A DNA stretch of 64,000 nucleotides from JACVRW01 sp963812415 (GCA_963812415.1 CAWEVH010000022.1:109212-173211), one strand, 5' to 3'. Positions 33,363-42,273 are shown, numbered from the stretch's first letter. Translations and numbers: made by a program. Notes: a model not told the origin generated them from the sequence alone.

Positions 33363-34480
33363 ACGGATCCGCCAGCGCTTCGGGGAAACCCATCCGTGCG
33401 CACCCGGCCGAGCCGGGTGCTTCGGCCATACGCTTCGAGGGCGTGACGAAGCGCTTCGGCGAGCTCGCCGCGGTCGACTCCCTCGACCTCGACGTCAAGG
33501 CGGGCGAGTTCTTCTCGCTGCTCGGGCCCTCCGGCTGCGGCAAGACCACCACGCTGCGGATGGTCGCCGGCTTCGAGCAGCCGAGCGAGGGTCGGATCTT
33601 CCTGGAGGGCAACCCGGTGGAGACCGTGCCGCCCTACCGGCGCAACGTCAACACGGTCTTTCAGAGCTACGCGCTCTTCGAGCATCTCGACGTGGAGCGC
33701 AACGTGGCGTTCGGCCTCCGGCGGCGCAAGGTCCCGAGCGACGAGATCCGCACGCGCGTGGCGGAGGCGCTCGAGCTGGTCGAGTTGCGCGGGCGCGAGA
33801 AGGCCAGGCCGCGCGAGCTCTCCGGCGGCCAGAAGCAGCGCGTGGCGCTCGCCCGGGCACTCGTGAACAAGCCGGCCGTGCTGCTGCTCGACGAGCCGCT
33901 CGGCGCCCTCGACCTGAAGCTCCGCAAGCAGATGCAGGTGGAGCTGAAGGGGATCCAGCGCGAGGTCGGGATCACGTTCCTCTACGTGACCCACGACCAG
34001 GAGGAGGCGCTCGCGATGTCGGACCGGATCGCCGTGATGGAGCACGGGGTGGTGCGCCAGTGCGGCCCGCCCGAGGAGGTCTACGAGCAGCCCGCGGGCC
34101 CGTTCGTTGCCGGCTTCATCGGCGTCTCGAACCTGCTCCCGGGCACGGTCGAGGACTCCGGCGTGCGCGTCGCCGGCGCCGAGGTGTGCCGCGCCGAGGT
34201 TCCCGGCCACGTGTCGAACGGCGACGACGTGCAGCTCTCCGTCCGCCCCGAGAAGATCTGGATCGACGACCTCGAGGAGGGCATGGTCTCCGTCGGCGGG
34301 ACGATCGTCGAGCGCGTCTACGTCGGCACGACCACGCAGGTGATCGTCGAGCTGGTGCCGGGCGTGCGCCTCGTCGCACTCGAGCAGAACACCGCCCGGG
34401 CACGCTCCGACGATCGCTGGGAGATCGGCGACCGCGTGAGGCTCGGTTGGCATCCCGAGCATGCCCGCGTGCTGCGCTGA
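33359..34480 (+). CDS. potA: polyamine-type ABC transporter ATP-binding protein (PotA-like)
   Basis: A 373-residue ATPase with Walker A GPSGCGKTT at about 57-65, Q-loop in NTVFQSYALF, signature LSGGQKQR near 154 and Walker B LLLDEPLGALD, followed by a C-terminal TOBE domain (about 295-373; VRPEKIWIDD). GTG 33359 was chosen because it overlaps the potC stop and is preceded by AAGGGAGG. About 20 residues of unusual N-terminal extension precede the usual AIRFEGVTKRFG. Completes a full importer. Confidence 0.88.
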   Translation: MNGSASASGKPIRAHPAEPGASAIRFEGVTKRFGELAAVDSLDLDVKAGEFFSLLGPSGCGKTTTLRMVAGFEQPSEGRIFLEGNPVETVPPYRRNVNTVFQSYALFEHLDVERNVAFGLRRRKVPSDEIRTRVAEALELVELRGREKARPRELSGGQKQRVALARALVNKPAVLLLDEPLGALDLKLRKQMQVELKGIQREVGITFLYVTHDQEEALAMSDRIAVMEHGVVRQCGPPEEVYEQPAGPFVAGFIGVSNLLPGTVEDSGVRVAGAEVCRAEVPGHVSNGDDVQLSVRPEKIWIDDLEEGMVSVGGTIVERVYVGTTTQVIVELVPGVRLVALEQNTARARSDDRWEIGDRVRLGWHPEHARVLR

Positions 34481-34497
34481 GGGTGTATAAGCAGCGC

Positions 34498-34977
34498 ATG
34501 TCCGAGGAGCGAATGATCGAGACGGCGCAGGGCGCGCTCAGCGCGTGGGGAATCGACGACCAGCTGGTGGCTGTCGGGCAGTTCTACCCGCGCGGCCACA
34601 CCGGCGGCGGGTTCGCGGGAGGCATGATCGGCGGCGACGTGGGCGGCGGGATCGGCGGGCTGGCCGAGGGGATCGGCCTGGCCGCCGGCTACTCGGCCGG
34701 CACGCGCGCGCACGATGCCGGCACGGGGCTGCCGGAGAACATGCTGGTCGGCGCCTCGGCCAGCACGGTCTACGGCCTGGCGGTCTCTCATCGCAACTCC
34801 GAGCCCTCGGGCCTCGTCTTTCGGGTGCTGCGCGACGGCCTCGAGGTGAAGGTCCACCAGCGCGTGAACGTGCGCGTGCTCGAGCTGATCGAGTCGGAGA
34901 GCGGCTCGCGTATCGAGCTCGAGGGCAACCGGCTGCCGGTCACGCACTCGAAGGACGTGATCGACGAGCTGCGCTGA
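34498..34977 (+). CDS. hypothetical glycine-rich protein
   Basis: A 159-residue protein of no recognised family. The middle is strikingly Gly-rich and hydrophobic (GGGFAGGMIGGDVGGGIGG, then LAEGIGLAAGYSAGTRA), resembling a glycine-zipper membrane-inserting segment. The C-terminal half (LVFRVLRDGLEVKVHQRVNV) looks like a small beta domain. A -10-like TATAAG (34486-34491) ends 6 bases before the ATG, so it probably has its own leaderless transcript rather than belonging to the pot operon. The end overlaps the convergent SRPBCC gene by 38 bp. Confidence 0.7.
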   Translation: MSEERMIETAQGALSAWGIDDQLVAVGQFYPRGHTGGGFAGGMIGGDVGGGIGGLAEGIGLAAGYSAGTRAHDAGTGLPENMLVGASASTVYGLAVSHRNSEPSGLVFRVLRDGLEVKVHQRVNVRVLELIESESGSRIELEGNRLPVTHSKDVIDELR

Positions 34978-35485
34978 GCGAGCCGCCGGCGCGGCTCAGG
35001 CCCTTCTCCACGGCGTTCATCGCCCGCATCCAGCGCGGCAGGGGAGCCGCCCGTGGCGGGCGGCCGCCCGTGGCCAGCTCGGCGCGGTCGAGCAGGTCCT
35101 CGATCACCAGGTCGTGCATGCGCAGCAGCGGCTGGGCGGCGAGCCGCAGCGGCCCGCCGACCTGGGCGTCGAGCGTGTGCACGAGCCGCGTGCCGTCCGT
35201 CCCGAGCGGCTCGAGGTCGAAGCGGTGGACGCCGTCGAGCCCGAGTCCGGGATCGAACCGGAACACGAGCCGGCGCTCGGGCTCGTGCTCCACGACCGTG
35301 TAGCGAATCAGGCCGTGGCCGCCGCGGGCGCCCACCGCGAGTGGCCGGTCGAACTCGATCGGCGTCGTGGGCCAGCGCTCGTGGGGCCAGAGCTCGTCGC
35401 CCGGGGCCCCGAGCCGGGTCAGAAGCGCGCCCACCTGCTCGGGCGAGGCGTCGAGGTCGCGGGCGTGGATGCTGTCGACCTTCAC
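34940..35485 (-). CDS. SRPBCC-domain protein
   Basis: A 181-residue protein with a START/polyketide-cyclase-like fold: VDSIHARDLDASPEQVGALL at the start, GLIRYTVVEHEPERRLVFRF in the sheet and TRLVHTLDAQVGG before the long C-terminal helix. SRPBCC proteins bind hydrophobic ligands; no catalytic residues can be assigned. The GTG start (35485) is divergent from a TetR gene and both are covered by two identical-type operators, so it is the likely target of that repressor. Confidence 0.75.
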   Translation of the reverse strand: MKVDSIHARDLDASPEQVGALLTRLGAPGDELWPHERWPTTPIEFDRPLAVGARGGHGLIRYTVVEHEPERRLVFRFDPGLGLDGVHRFDLEPLGTDGTRLVHTLDAQVGGPLRLAAQPLLRMHDLVIEDLLDRAELATGGRPPRAAPLPRWMRAMNAVEKGLSRAGGSLSAARRSRPSSA

Positions 35486-35501
35486 GATGTGTTCCGTCCT
35501 T

Positions 35502-35539
35502 CCATACGGTGGCGTATGGTTCCATACTGTAGCGTATGG
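35502..35539. promoter_or_regulatory. tandem TetR operators overlapping a start codon
   Basis: Two 18-bp palindromes CCATAC-N6-GTATGG at 35502-35519 and 35522-35539 are spaced exactly 20 bp start to start, two helical turns. The second contains the ATG (35536-35538) of the TetR gene itself. This fits cooperative binding of two dimers repressing both the tetR gene and the divergent SRPBCC gene. Confidence 0.75.
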
Positions 35540-36111
35540 CGCTGAGTCGAGACGACTGGATCCGCGCCGCGCTGTTCGCGATCGCGGAGGGCGGGACGGC
35601 GGCGGTGGCCGTCGAGCCGCTCGCCGAGCGGCTCGGCGCCACCAAGGGCAGCTTCTACTGGCACTTCCGGGACCGCGCGGAGGTGATCGAGCAGGCGCTC
35701 GCGCTGTGGGAACGCGAGGGCACGGACGCCTTCATCGAGCGGCTGGGCGGGGTCGAGGAGCCGGTCGAGCGCCTGAGGCTCCTTCTCGCCGAGGCGATGG
35801 AGGACGAGCTCCACGGGCCAGGGCCGGCCGATGCCGCGCTGCTCGCCTCGGCCGCCGACCCGGTGGCGGGGCCGGTGATCGACCGCGTGCAGCGCAAGCG
35901 GCTCGGCTTCCTCGAGCGCTGCTTTCGCGAGCTCGGCCTGCCGCCGTCGGAGGCCCGGCTGCGGGCGCGGCTCGCGTACAGCATCTACCTGGGCTGGTTT
36001 CGTCAGCTGCCGGCCGCGCCGGAGAGCCGGCCGCCGGCCCGCGAGCTGGCGGCCTACCAGCGCGCCGCCATCGACCTGCTCACGCGGCCGCGACCCGACC
36101 GGGGCGCCTGA
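35536..36111 (+). CDS. TetR family transcriptional regulator
   Basis: A 191-residue TetR protein with the HTH in the first 50 residues (DDWIRAALFAIAEGGTAAVAV, then LAERLGATKGSFYWHFRDRAEVI). The C-terminal domain resembles TetR_C_33-type regulators. The start codon is embedded in the second palindrome of 35502-35539, implying tight autoregulation and a nearly leaderless message. The divergent SRPBCC gene is the probable partner; the ligand is unknown. Confidence 0.85.
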   Translation: MALSRDDWIRAALFAIAEGGTAAVAVEPLAERLGATKGSFYWHFRDRAEVIEQALALWEREGTDAFIERLGGVEEPVERLRLLLAEAMEDELHGPGPADAALLASAADPVAGPVIDRVQRKRLGFLERCFRELGLPPSEARLRARLAYSIYLGWFRQLPAAPESRPPARELAAYQRAAIDLLTRPRPDRGA

Positions 36112-36140
36112 GGCGGCGCCGCAGCGGGCCGCCGAGCCGG

Positions 36141-36206
36141 TCACTCAGGATGCGCTGCGGCGGTGAGGCCGTTGTGCCCGCCCCCCACCACGATCGCGTC
36201 GACCAT
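36141..36206 (-). pseudogene. remnant of an FAD-dependent oxidoreductase N terminus
   Basis: A 21-codon reading frame from ATG 36206 encodes VDAIVVGGGHNGLTAAA, an excellent match to the FAD-binding start of the CrtI/phytoene-dehydrogenase-like oxidoreductases (DAIVVGGGHNGLxAA). It then runs into HPE and a stop, so the rest of the gene is missing. The lost part should have extended towards 36111, where the tetR gene ends. This is either a deletion relic or an assembly join. Its start faces the shared 26-bp element at 36219. Confidence 0.6.
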
Positions 36207-36218
36207 CGTCGCGGCACC

Positions 36219-36244
36219 GTATCGTGCGACTGACTACAAAGTCA
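36219..36244. promoter_or_regulatory. shared divergent promoter/operator element, copy B
   Basis: The element reads GTATC at 36219, TGCGACTGA at 36225-36233 and ACAAAGTCA at 36236-36244, with 23 of 26 bases equal to copy A (28661-28686). It contains the palindrome TGACT-ACAA-AGTCA (36231-36244). On the plus strand TATCGT (36220-36225) can be a -10 for the amine oxidase at 36255. On the minus strand TTGACT and GATACG spaced 16 bases apart face the flavoprotein remnant. Conservation of the whole block argues for a common regulator. Confidence 0.65.
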
Positions 36245-36254
36245 AAACGCCGCT

Positions 36255-37565
36255 ATGCTGGCAGTCGTGCACGACGTTGCGGTGGTGGGCGCCGGGCTCG
36301 CCGGGCTCGCGGCCGCCCGCGACCTCGTGGCCGCGGGCGCGGACGCGGTGGTGCTGGAGGCGCGCGATCGCCCCGGCGGTCGCGTCGAGCAGACGCTGCT
36401 GCCGGACGGTCGGCCGCTGCAGCTCGGCGGCGAGGTGGTGGCCGCCTGGATGACCTCCTACGTGGACCTCGTGGCCGAGCTCGGGCTGACGCTCGAGCCG
36501 AGCTACACCGCGATCCCGCTGCCGCCCGCCTGGGGCGCCGACGAGGGTGTGACGGTGGGGGAGCGCGCTCCCTGGATGGACGACGCCGACGCGGCCGACC
36601 TCGAGCGGGTCGAGGCCGAGTTCGCCGAGCTCGCCCGCGGCGTCGACCCGTCCGATCCCTGGAGCCACCCCGACGCCGCCCGGCTCGACGCGCTCAGCAT
36701 GGGCGCCTGGCTGCGCTCGCGCGGCGCCCGGCCGGGCGTGATCCGCTTCCTCGACCACATGCAGCGCTCGCTGGCGATCGACTCGGTCGAGCGCACCTCG
36801 CTGCTGGCACAGCTGCGCAAGGAGGCGGCCGCCGGCGGCCACGGCTTCTACGACGAGGGCCACTGGGAGCACCTGCGGGTGGCGGAGGGCTCGGCCACCG
36901 TGGCGCTGCGGATGGCGGACGAGCTGGGCGAGCGGCTGCGGCTGGGCTGCGTGGCGAGCGCGATCGACGTGGGCCCTCGCGGCTGCTCGGTCACGCTTCG
37001 CGGCGGCGAGCGGATCGAGGCCGAGGCCGTGGTGAGCGCCGTGCCCGCCGGACCGTTCCGCGACCTCGCGGTCAGCGGCGTCTCCGACGAGCGGCTGCGC
37101 TCGCTCCACCGCCAGCGCCACGCGCTCGCCGCGAAGACGGTCGTGGCCTATCCGGACTCGTTCTGGAGCGTCGGCGGCGCCACGAGCGACGGCGTCTGGG
37201 CATCGGTCTGGGTGCAGCGCGATGGGATCCTCTCGGCGCTCACGCCGCCCGACCGGCTCGGCCCGTTCCTCGCCACGCCCGAGCCGCGGCGCCGCGAGGA
37301 GTTCCTGCGAGCGCTCGCCGAGCTGATGGGCGACGCGGCGCTCGAGCCGATGCTCTACGACACGCGCCTCTGGGCGCTCGACCCGTTCACGCAGGGCTAC
37401 GTCACAGGCTGGCGGCCGGGCGACGTGATGGCCGTCGGACCGCTGCACGGCACCCACGAGCCGCCCTTCTACGTCTGCGGCTCGGACCAGTGGGTGGCCG
37501 GCTACATGGAGGGCGCGGTGAAGAGCGGCCGCGACGCCGCCGCGCACGCCCTCGGTCGCACGTGA
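36255..37565 (+). CDS. flavin monoamine/polyamine oxidase family protein
   Basis: A 436-residue FAD amine oxidase. VAVVGAGLAGLAAARDLVAAG at about 8-28 is the ADP-binding fold and VLEARDRPGGRVEQTLLPDG the RxGGR motif; the C terminus has FYVCGSDQWVAGYMEGAVKSGRDAA, the second FAD contact. It would oxidise a primary or secondary amine to an aldehyde with H2O2 release. It is intact, unlike its relative at 23846. It shares its promoter element with the Rieske/transporter region at 28.7 kb, which suggests one regulon for amine use. Confidence 0.85.
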   Translation: MLAVVHDVAVVGAGLAGLAAARDLVAAGADAVVLEARDRPGGRVEQTLLPDGRPLQLGGEVVAAWMTSYVDLVAELGLTLEPSYTAIPLPPAWGADEGVTVGERAPWMDDADAADLERVEAEFAELARGVDPSDPWSHPDAARLDALSMGAWLRSRGARPGVIRFLDHMQRSLAIDSVERTSLLAQLRKEAAAGGHGFYDEGHWEHLRVAEGSATVALRMADELGERLRLGCVASAIDVGPRGCSVTLRGGERIEAEAVVSAVPAGPFRDLAVSGVSDERLRSLHRQRHALAAKTVVAYPDSFWSVGGATSDGVWASVWVQRDGILSALTPPDRLGPFLATPEPRRREEFLRALAELMGDAALEPMLYDTRLWALDPFTQGYVTGWRPGDVMAVGPLHGTHEPPFYVCGSDQWVAGYMEGAVKSGRDAAAHALGRT

Positions 37566-37623
37566 CGGCGCCCGCCGGGTGGCGGGCGCCGCATGTCGTG
37601 GTTGAAGGGACAGGTCCGGCGGC

Positions 37624-39887
37624 CTACGCCTCAGCCGCCTGCGGCTCCGGGGCGCGCCGCGGCTCCCGCGGAGCGGGGCTCGGCCCGGCGCGGGCGGCAG
37701 CGCCGCCTCGTGCTTGAAGCGCGGCAGCCACTCGAGCCAGCTCGGCAGGTACCAGTTGCGGTCGCCGAGCAGCTTCATCGCCGCCGGCAGCATCACGCCG
37801 CGCACGAGCGTGGCGTCGATCAGGACCGCAACCGCCAGGCCCACGCCGAACTGCTTCATGTCGATGAACGAGAGCGTCGCGAAGATCGAGAAGACCCCGA
37901 CCATCACGAGCGCCGCCGCGCTCACCACGCCGGCAGTCGACTTGATCCCGTGGGCGACGGCCTCGTCGGTCGTCTCGCCGCGGTCGAACGCCTCCTTGAT
38001 CCGGCTGAGGATGAACACGTGGTAGTCCATCGAGAGCCCGAACAGGATCACGAACAGCATCAGCGGGAACCACGAGCTGATCGCGCCGGTCGACTGGAAG
38101 TCCAGGAGCCCCTCGAGGTTCCCGTCCTGGAAGACCCAGGTCACGACTCCCATCGCCGCCGCCACGGACAGGGCGTTGAGCGCGATCGCCTTCAGCGGGA
38201 TCACGATCGAGCGGAACGTGACCAGCAGCAGCACGAACGCCATCAGGAAGACGAAGCCGAGCACGAACCAGATGCGCGACTGCATGAGGTTGTTGAAGTC
38301 GAGCGACCCGGCGGTGAAGCCGGTCACGCCCACGACCTCGGCGCTCTGGATGCCGGCGAACGCCTGCGGGACGACGTCCTCGCGCAGCTCCTCGACCGCC
38401 GCGATCGAGGTGTCGTCGGTGCCGGTGCCGGCCAGCGGCACGTGCACCTCGGCCAGCCGGCCGTCGGGCGCCATATCGACCGTGATCGGCTCCTGGAAGG
38501 CGTCCGACTCGCGCGCCACGGCCCGGACCTCGTCCACCGCGGTGCGGACCTCGGCCTCCGAGAGGCGCTGACCCTCCACGACCACGTCGGCCGTGAACTG
38601 CTCGCCCGGGAAGGCGGCCTGCATGCGGTCGTAGGTCTGCACCACCTCGAGTGAGCGGGGCAGGCCGTCGATGCCGGAGTCGGCGGTGTGGATGTGCAGC
38701 AAGGGGACCGCCAGCACGACGAGCACCGCGCCCGCCGCGAGCAGCGACGCGAGCGGCCGCTTGAGCACGCGATCGAGCACCCACGCCCAGGCGCGCGCCT
38801 CACCGGTGCGCTTCTCCGGCCGCAGGAACGGCACGCGGCCCTTGTTCACGCGGTCGCCGAGCTTCGACAGGATCGCCGGCAGCACGGTGAGCGACCCCAA
38901 CATGGCGATCGCGACGACGAGGATCGTGCCGGTGGCGAAGGAGACGAAGGTCGGCGCCCCGCCGAGGTACATGCCCGCCATCGCGATGATCACGGTCACG
39001 CCAGAGATGAGCACGGCGCGGCCGGACGTGGCGGCGGCGGCCTCGAGGGCGGCCTCCTCCGAGCGTCCGCGGGCGCGTTCCTCGCGCTCGCGGCGCAGGT
39101 AGAACATCGAGTAGTCGACCCCGACGGCGAGGCCGATCAGCAGCACGACCGACGAGATCGACTCGTCGACCGGCCAGATCTGGCTGATCGGGCCGATCAG
39201 GCCGATCGCGGCGGCCACGGCGGTGATCGCCAGCACCAGGGGGACGAACGCCGCGAGCAGCGCTCCAAAAGCGAGGATGAGGATGATGAGCGTGATCGGC
39301 AGCGAGGTGACCTCGGCCTTCTGGAAGTCGTCCTCGAACGCCTGCGAGAGCGCCTTGTCGGCGCTTGCGCCGCCGAACTCCTCGACGCGATAGCCGGGGT
39401 GCGAGTCGTCCAGCTTCGCGACGGTGGCGAGCGGTGCGTCGACCTTGTCCTCGGCGTTCTTCCCGGCCAGCTCGAAGGTCACGAGCGCCGAGCGGCCGTC
39501 CTCCGAGAGCTGACCGGCGTTGCCCTCGCCGTACGGGCTCTGCACGTCCGAGACGCCCTTCGTGGCCTCGAGCCGCGCGACGGCGTCCGCCACGACCGCC
39601 TTGAAGGACGCGCTCGTGTTGGAATCACCGCGCCCGCTCTGGACGAGCACGCTCTCGCTCTCGCGCTCGGGGAAGTGGTCTGCAATCGCCTTGTCGGCAC
39701 GGCCGGACTCGCCGATGCCGAAGTCGGAGTCGTCGTCGAGCGTCTTGGTCCCGACGGAGCCGCCGATGAAGACGGCCAGGATCACGAACGCGAGCCAGCC
39801 GAGGATCGCCTTCTTGCGGTGCTGCGCGCTCCAGCGTCCGGCGCGCGCAGCCAGGTTTCGCGGGGTGTCTTGAGGGGTGGCGTTCAT
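37624..39887 (-). CDS. MMPL/RND family transporter (3' end probably frame-shifted)
   Basis: A membrane exporter of about 754 residues with two MMPL halves, each with a large external loop: LGWLAFVILAVFIGGSVGTKTL, VVLLIGLAVGVDYSMFYLRREREER (the proton-relay region), and VILFGLSMDYHVFILSRIKEAF in the second half. In the main frame no stop occurs until far inside the opposite gene; a frame change near 37690-37705 gives a natural end at 37624, so a last indel is inferred. Start ATG 39887. Substrates of such actinobacterial MMPL proteins are lipids or drugs; none can be assigned. A 20-bp palindrome lies upstream. Confidence 0.8.
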
Positions 39888-39943
39888 GGAGAGGAGCATC
39901 CGTCCGCGAGCGAGCCCGTCCAATGCGGCCTGCCTGTGAGTGA

Positions 39944-39963
39944 GGGTGCGGATATCCGCACCC
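39944..39963. promoter_or_regulatory. 20-bp perfect palindrome upstream of MMPL gene
   Basis: The half-site GGGTGCGGAT (39944-39953) is followed directly by its reverse complement. It lies 57 bp upstream of the MMPL start and 10 bp downstream of the acyltransferase stop. With no loop, a DNA operator for a dimeric repressor is likelier than a terminator hairpin. A -35-like TTGGAC lies just downstream on the minus strand. Confidence 0.5.
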
Positions 39964-39973
39964 GGGAGGGGCG

Positions 39974-40672
39974 CTAGCCGTAGCGCAGCCTGCGCGGCTC
40001 GTCGCGCATGCGGATCAGCCGCGCCGGCACGCCGCCCACCACGGCGTTCGCGGGCACGTCCTTGGTGACCACCGCGTTCGTGCCGATCACGGCGTTGTCG
40101 CCGACGGTCACACCGCGCAGGATGCAGGCGCCGTAGCCGATCCAGACGTTGTTGCCCACCCGCACGTCACGCTTGTAGATCCCCTGGAGGCGGATCGGGC
40201 GCTCCACCTCGGCGATCCCGTGGTCGAAGTCGATCAACATCACCCGGTCGGCGATCACGCATTCGCGTCCGATCGACACGTGCTGGAAGGACGAGATCGT
40301 GCACTCCTGGCCGAGCACGGTCTTGGCGCCGATCGAGACGGTGCCCTCGTGGCTTCTGAGCTTGCAGCCGTGGCCCACCCAGCACCAGCGACCCAGCTCG
40401 AGGGTCGCGCGCCTGCCGACCTGGAGCGCGCAGCCGGGCCCGATGAAGGCGAGGCCGTCGAGGCGCAGCCGGCCGCGCAGGCGAAGCTTCCAGGCGCCGA
40501 GGCGCAGTGCGAGGCGCCCGTACTTCGCGTTCAGCATGCCGTGTGCGCGGAGGAAGCGCAGGAGCGCGAGCGCCCCGCCCCGACGTGGAGGCGGCGCCCC
40601 CCGGATCTCGGGCGGGAGATCCGATGGGGGCGCCGCGATTGGCTCTGTTACGCCCTCCATTGGAGGACGCAT
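39974..40672 (-). CDS. left-handed beta-helix (hexapeptide) acyltransferase
   Basis: A 232-residue hexapeptide-repeat acetyl/acyltransferase of the maltose-acetyltransferase/WcaF type. Repeats run from LAFIGPGCALQVGRRATLELG to VRVGNNVWIGYGACILRGVTVGDNAVIGTNAVVTKDV; the catalytic His is probably in IDFDHGIAEV. The first about 60 residues are an unrelated basic, Pro-rich stretch. Such enzymes O-acetylate sugars of surface polysaccharides. Second gene of a minus-strand series, 7 bp after the RTX stop. Confidence 0.85.
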   Translation of the reverse strand: MRPPMEGVTEPIAAPPSDLPPEIRGAPPPRRGGALALLRFLRAHGMLNAKYGRLALRLGAWKLRLRGRLRLDGLAFIGPGCALQVGRRATLELGRWCWVGHGCKLRSHEGTVSIGAKTVLGQECTISSFQHVSIGRECVIADRVMLIDFDHGIAEVERPIRLQGIYKRDVRVGNNVWIGYGACILRGVTVGDNAVIGTNAVVTKDVPANAVVGGVPARLIRMRDEPRRLRYG

Positions 40673-40679
40673 GGTAGGG

Positions 40680-42270
40680 CTAGGCCCTGAGTGTCATGCG
40701 CAGCGTGAGACGGCGCCCGGCCGTGGCGCTGGTGCCGCCGCTGACCCTCGTGGTCGCCGACGCGCGAACGCGCAGCTTGCCGGTGGCGCGGAGCTGCCGG
40801 AGCCCGCTCTTCGAGAGCTTCACCTTGACCGTCTTGGTGGCGCCCGGCGCGATCGAGAAGCGCGCCGTGCCCAGCGCCCGCCGGCCGCGAAGGCCGCGCA
40901 GGACGAGCTTGCCCGCGCACGGTGTCGTGGCCGTTGCCGGGCACTTCACGCGCACGCGCGCGACGGCGCGCCGCATCCGGCGGACCTTGCGGCCGATGCT
41001 CACGCGCGGGGCGACCGCGGGGCTCACCGGGGTGGTGGTGACGCCGCCGCCCGTCTGGCTGCCAGTGCCGCCGGTGCCGCCGCTGCCGCCGGTGCCGCCG
41101 CTGCCGCCGGTGCCGCCACCGCCGGTGTCGCCGCCGCCGCCGCCACCGCCGCCCGGCAGATCCGGGTTCACGGACTCGCAGCCGGCGACGGTGTCGACGT
41201 CATCCGAGAAGACCGTGTCGTCGTCGTCGCCGCAGGTGATCGCATCGACCTCGCCGTCGCGGGCGCGAACGGTGTCCGCACCGGCTCCGGCGTCGAAGAC
41301 TGTCGCTTCCGGCGCCACCGTCGAGGTCGTCGGCGCCGTCGCCACCCATGAGGGTGTCCGCCCCGGCGCCGCCCTGGAGCAGGTTGGCGCTCGCGTTGCC
41401 GACGAGGATGTCGTCGCCGCTGCCGCCGATCACGTTCTCGACGTCCGAGGCGACGTTGTCCATCTCGGACGGCACGACCTGACCGTCGTCGGCCACGTCG
41501 TCCGCGTCGACGCTCAGCGCGGCGCTGCGGGCCGAGTAGTCGACCGTATCGACATCCGCCCCGCCACGGAGCGAGTCCGCGCCGGCCGCGCCGTCGAGCA
41601 GGTCGTCACCGTCGGCGCCGTCCAGCTGGTTGGCATCGCCGTCGCCGCTGAGCGTGTCGTCGCCGGTGCCGCCGACCACGTTCTCCACGTCGGGCATCAC
41701 GTTGTCGCCCTCGGGGAGCGAGCCGTCGCCGTCGTTGGCCACGCCGTCGATGGTCACCTGCAGGGCCGCGGTGCGGCCCGTGTAGTCCACGGTGTCGGTG
41801 CTCTGGTTGCCGTTGAAGACGTCCGCGCCGCCGCCGCCGATCAGGGTGTCGTTGCCCTGCGCGCCGTTCAGCGTGTCGTTGCCGTCGCCGCCGATCAGGG
41901 TGTCGTTGCCGGTGCCGGCGCTGATCACGGCGGAGGTGGGCGCGAGGACCTCGAAGCGGTCGTGCTGGTTGCCGCCCGACAGGGACAGCGAGGTCACGCC
42001 GGTGTCGACGCAGGTGACGCTGACGGCCGTGGCCGCGGTGCAGCCCGCGCCGGCGTTCATGTCGTCGGCGGTCGAGTCGGTGACCGTGTAGACGCCGCCC
42101 GCGAGGGTGACGGTCGGGCCGTTGCGCTCCGTGCCCTGCGAGCTGTAGGAGAGCGTCGAGCCGCCGACGCTGACGAGCGCAGCCGACGCCGTGGACGGCA
42201 GGACGAGCAGGCCGAGCGCGATGGCAAGGGGCCACAGCAGCCGGCGCGGATGAAGCACTGACGAACGCAT
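40680..42270 (-). CDS. secreted RTX (hemolysin-type calcium-binding) repeat protein (frame interrupted)
   Basis: An exported protein with a signal peptide (LLWPLAIALGLLVLPSTASA) and three blocks of GGxGxDxL calcium-binding nonapeptides (for example GTGNDTLIGGDGNDTLNGA, GTGDDTLSGDGDANQLDGA, GSGDDILVGNASANLLQGG), separated by a repeated VDYSARSAALSVDADDVADDG segment. The frame breaks near 41300 after LDGGAGSDS and resumes as VFDAGAGADTVRARDGEVDA. A GGTGGS linker then joins a basic C-terminal beta domain (VSIGRKVRRMRRAVARV to LTLRMTLRA). The gene probably functions as a surface protein. Its ribosome binding site lies in a hairpin (42274-42302). Confidence 0.8.
41062..41155 (-). repeat. 18-bp tandem repeat encoding Gly/Ser/Thr linker
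   Basis: About three copies of an 18-bp unit built from GCCGCCGGT and GCCGCCGCT, running into poly-GCC, encode a (GGTGGS)n linker followed by poly-Gly in the RTX protein. It is low-complexity and a likely slippage site, close to the frame break near 41300. Confidence 0.7.
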
Positions 42271-42273
42271 CTA

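Noticed and set aside
36234..37623. Extension of the MMPL frame through the opposite amine oxidase gene
   Set aside because: The extension lacks protein-like composition and is antisense to an intact flavoprotein. A late frame change giving a stop at 37624 is simpler.
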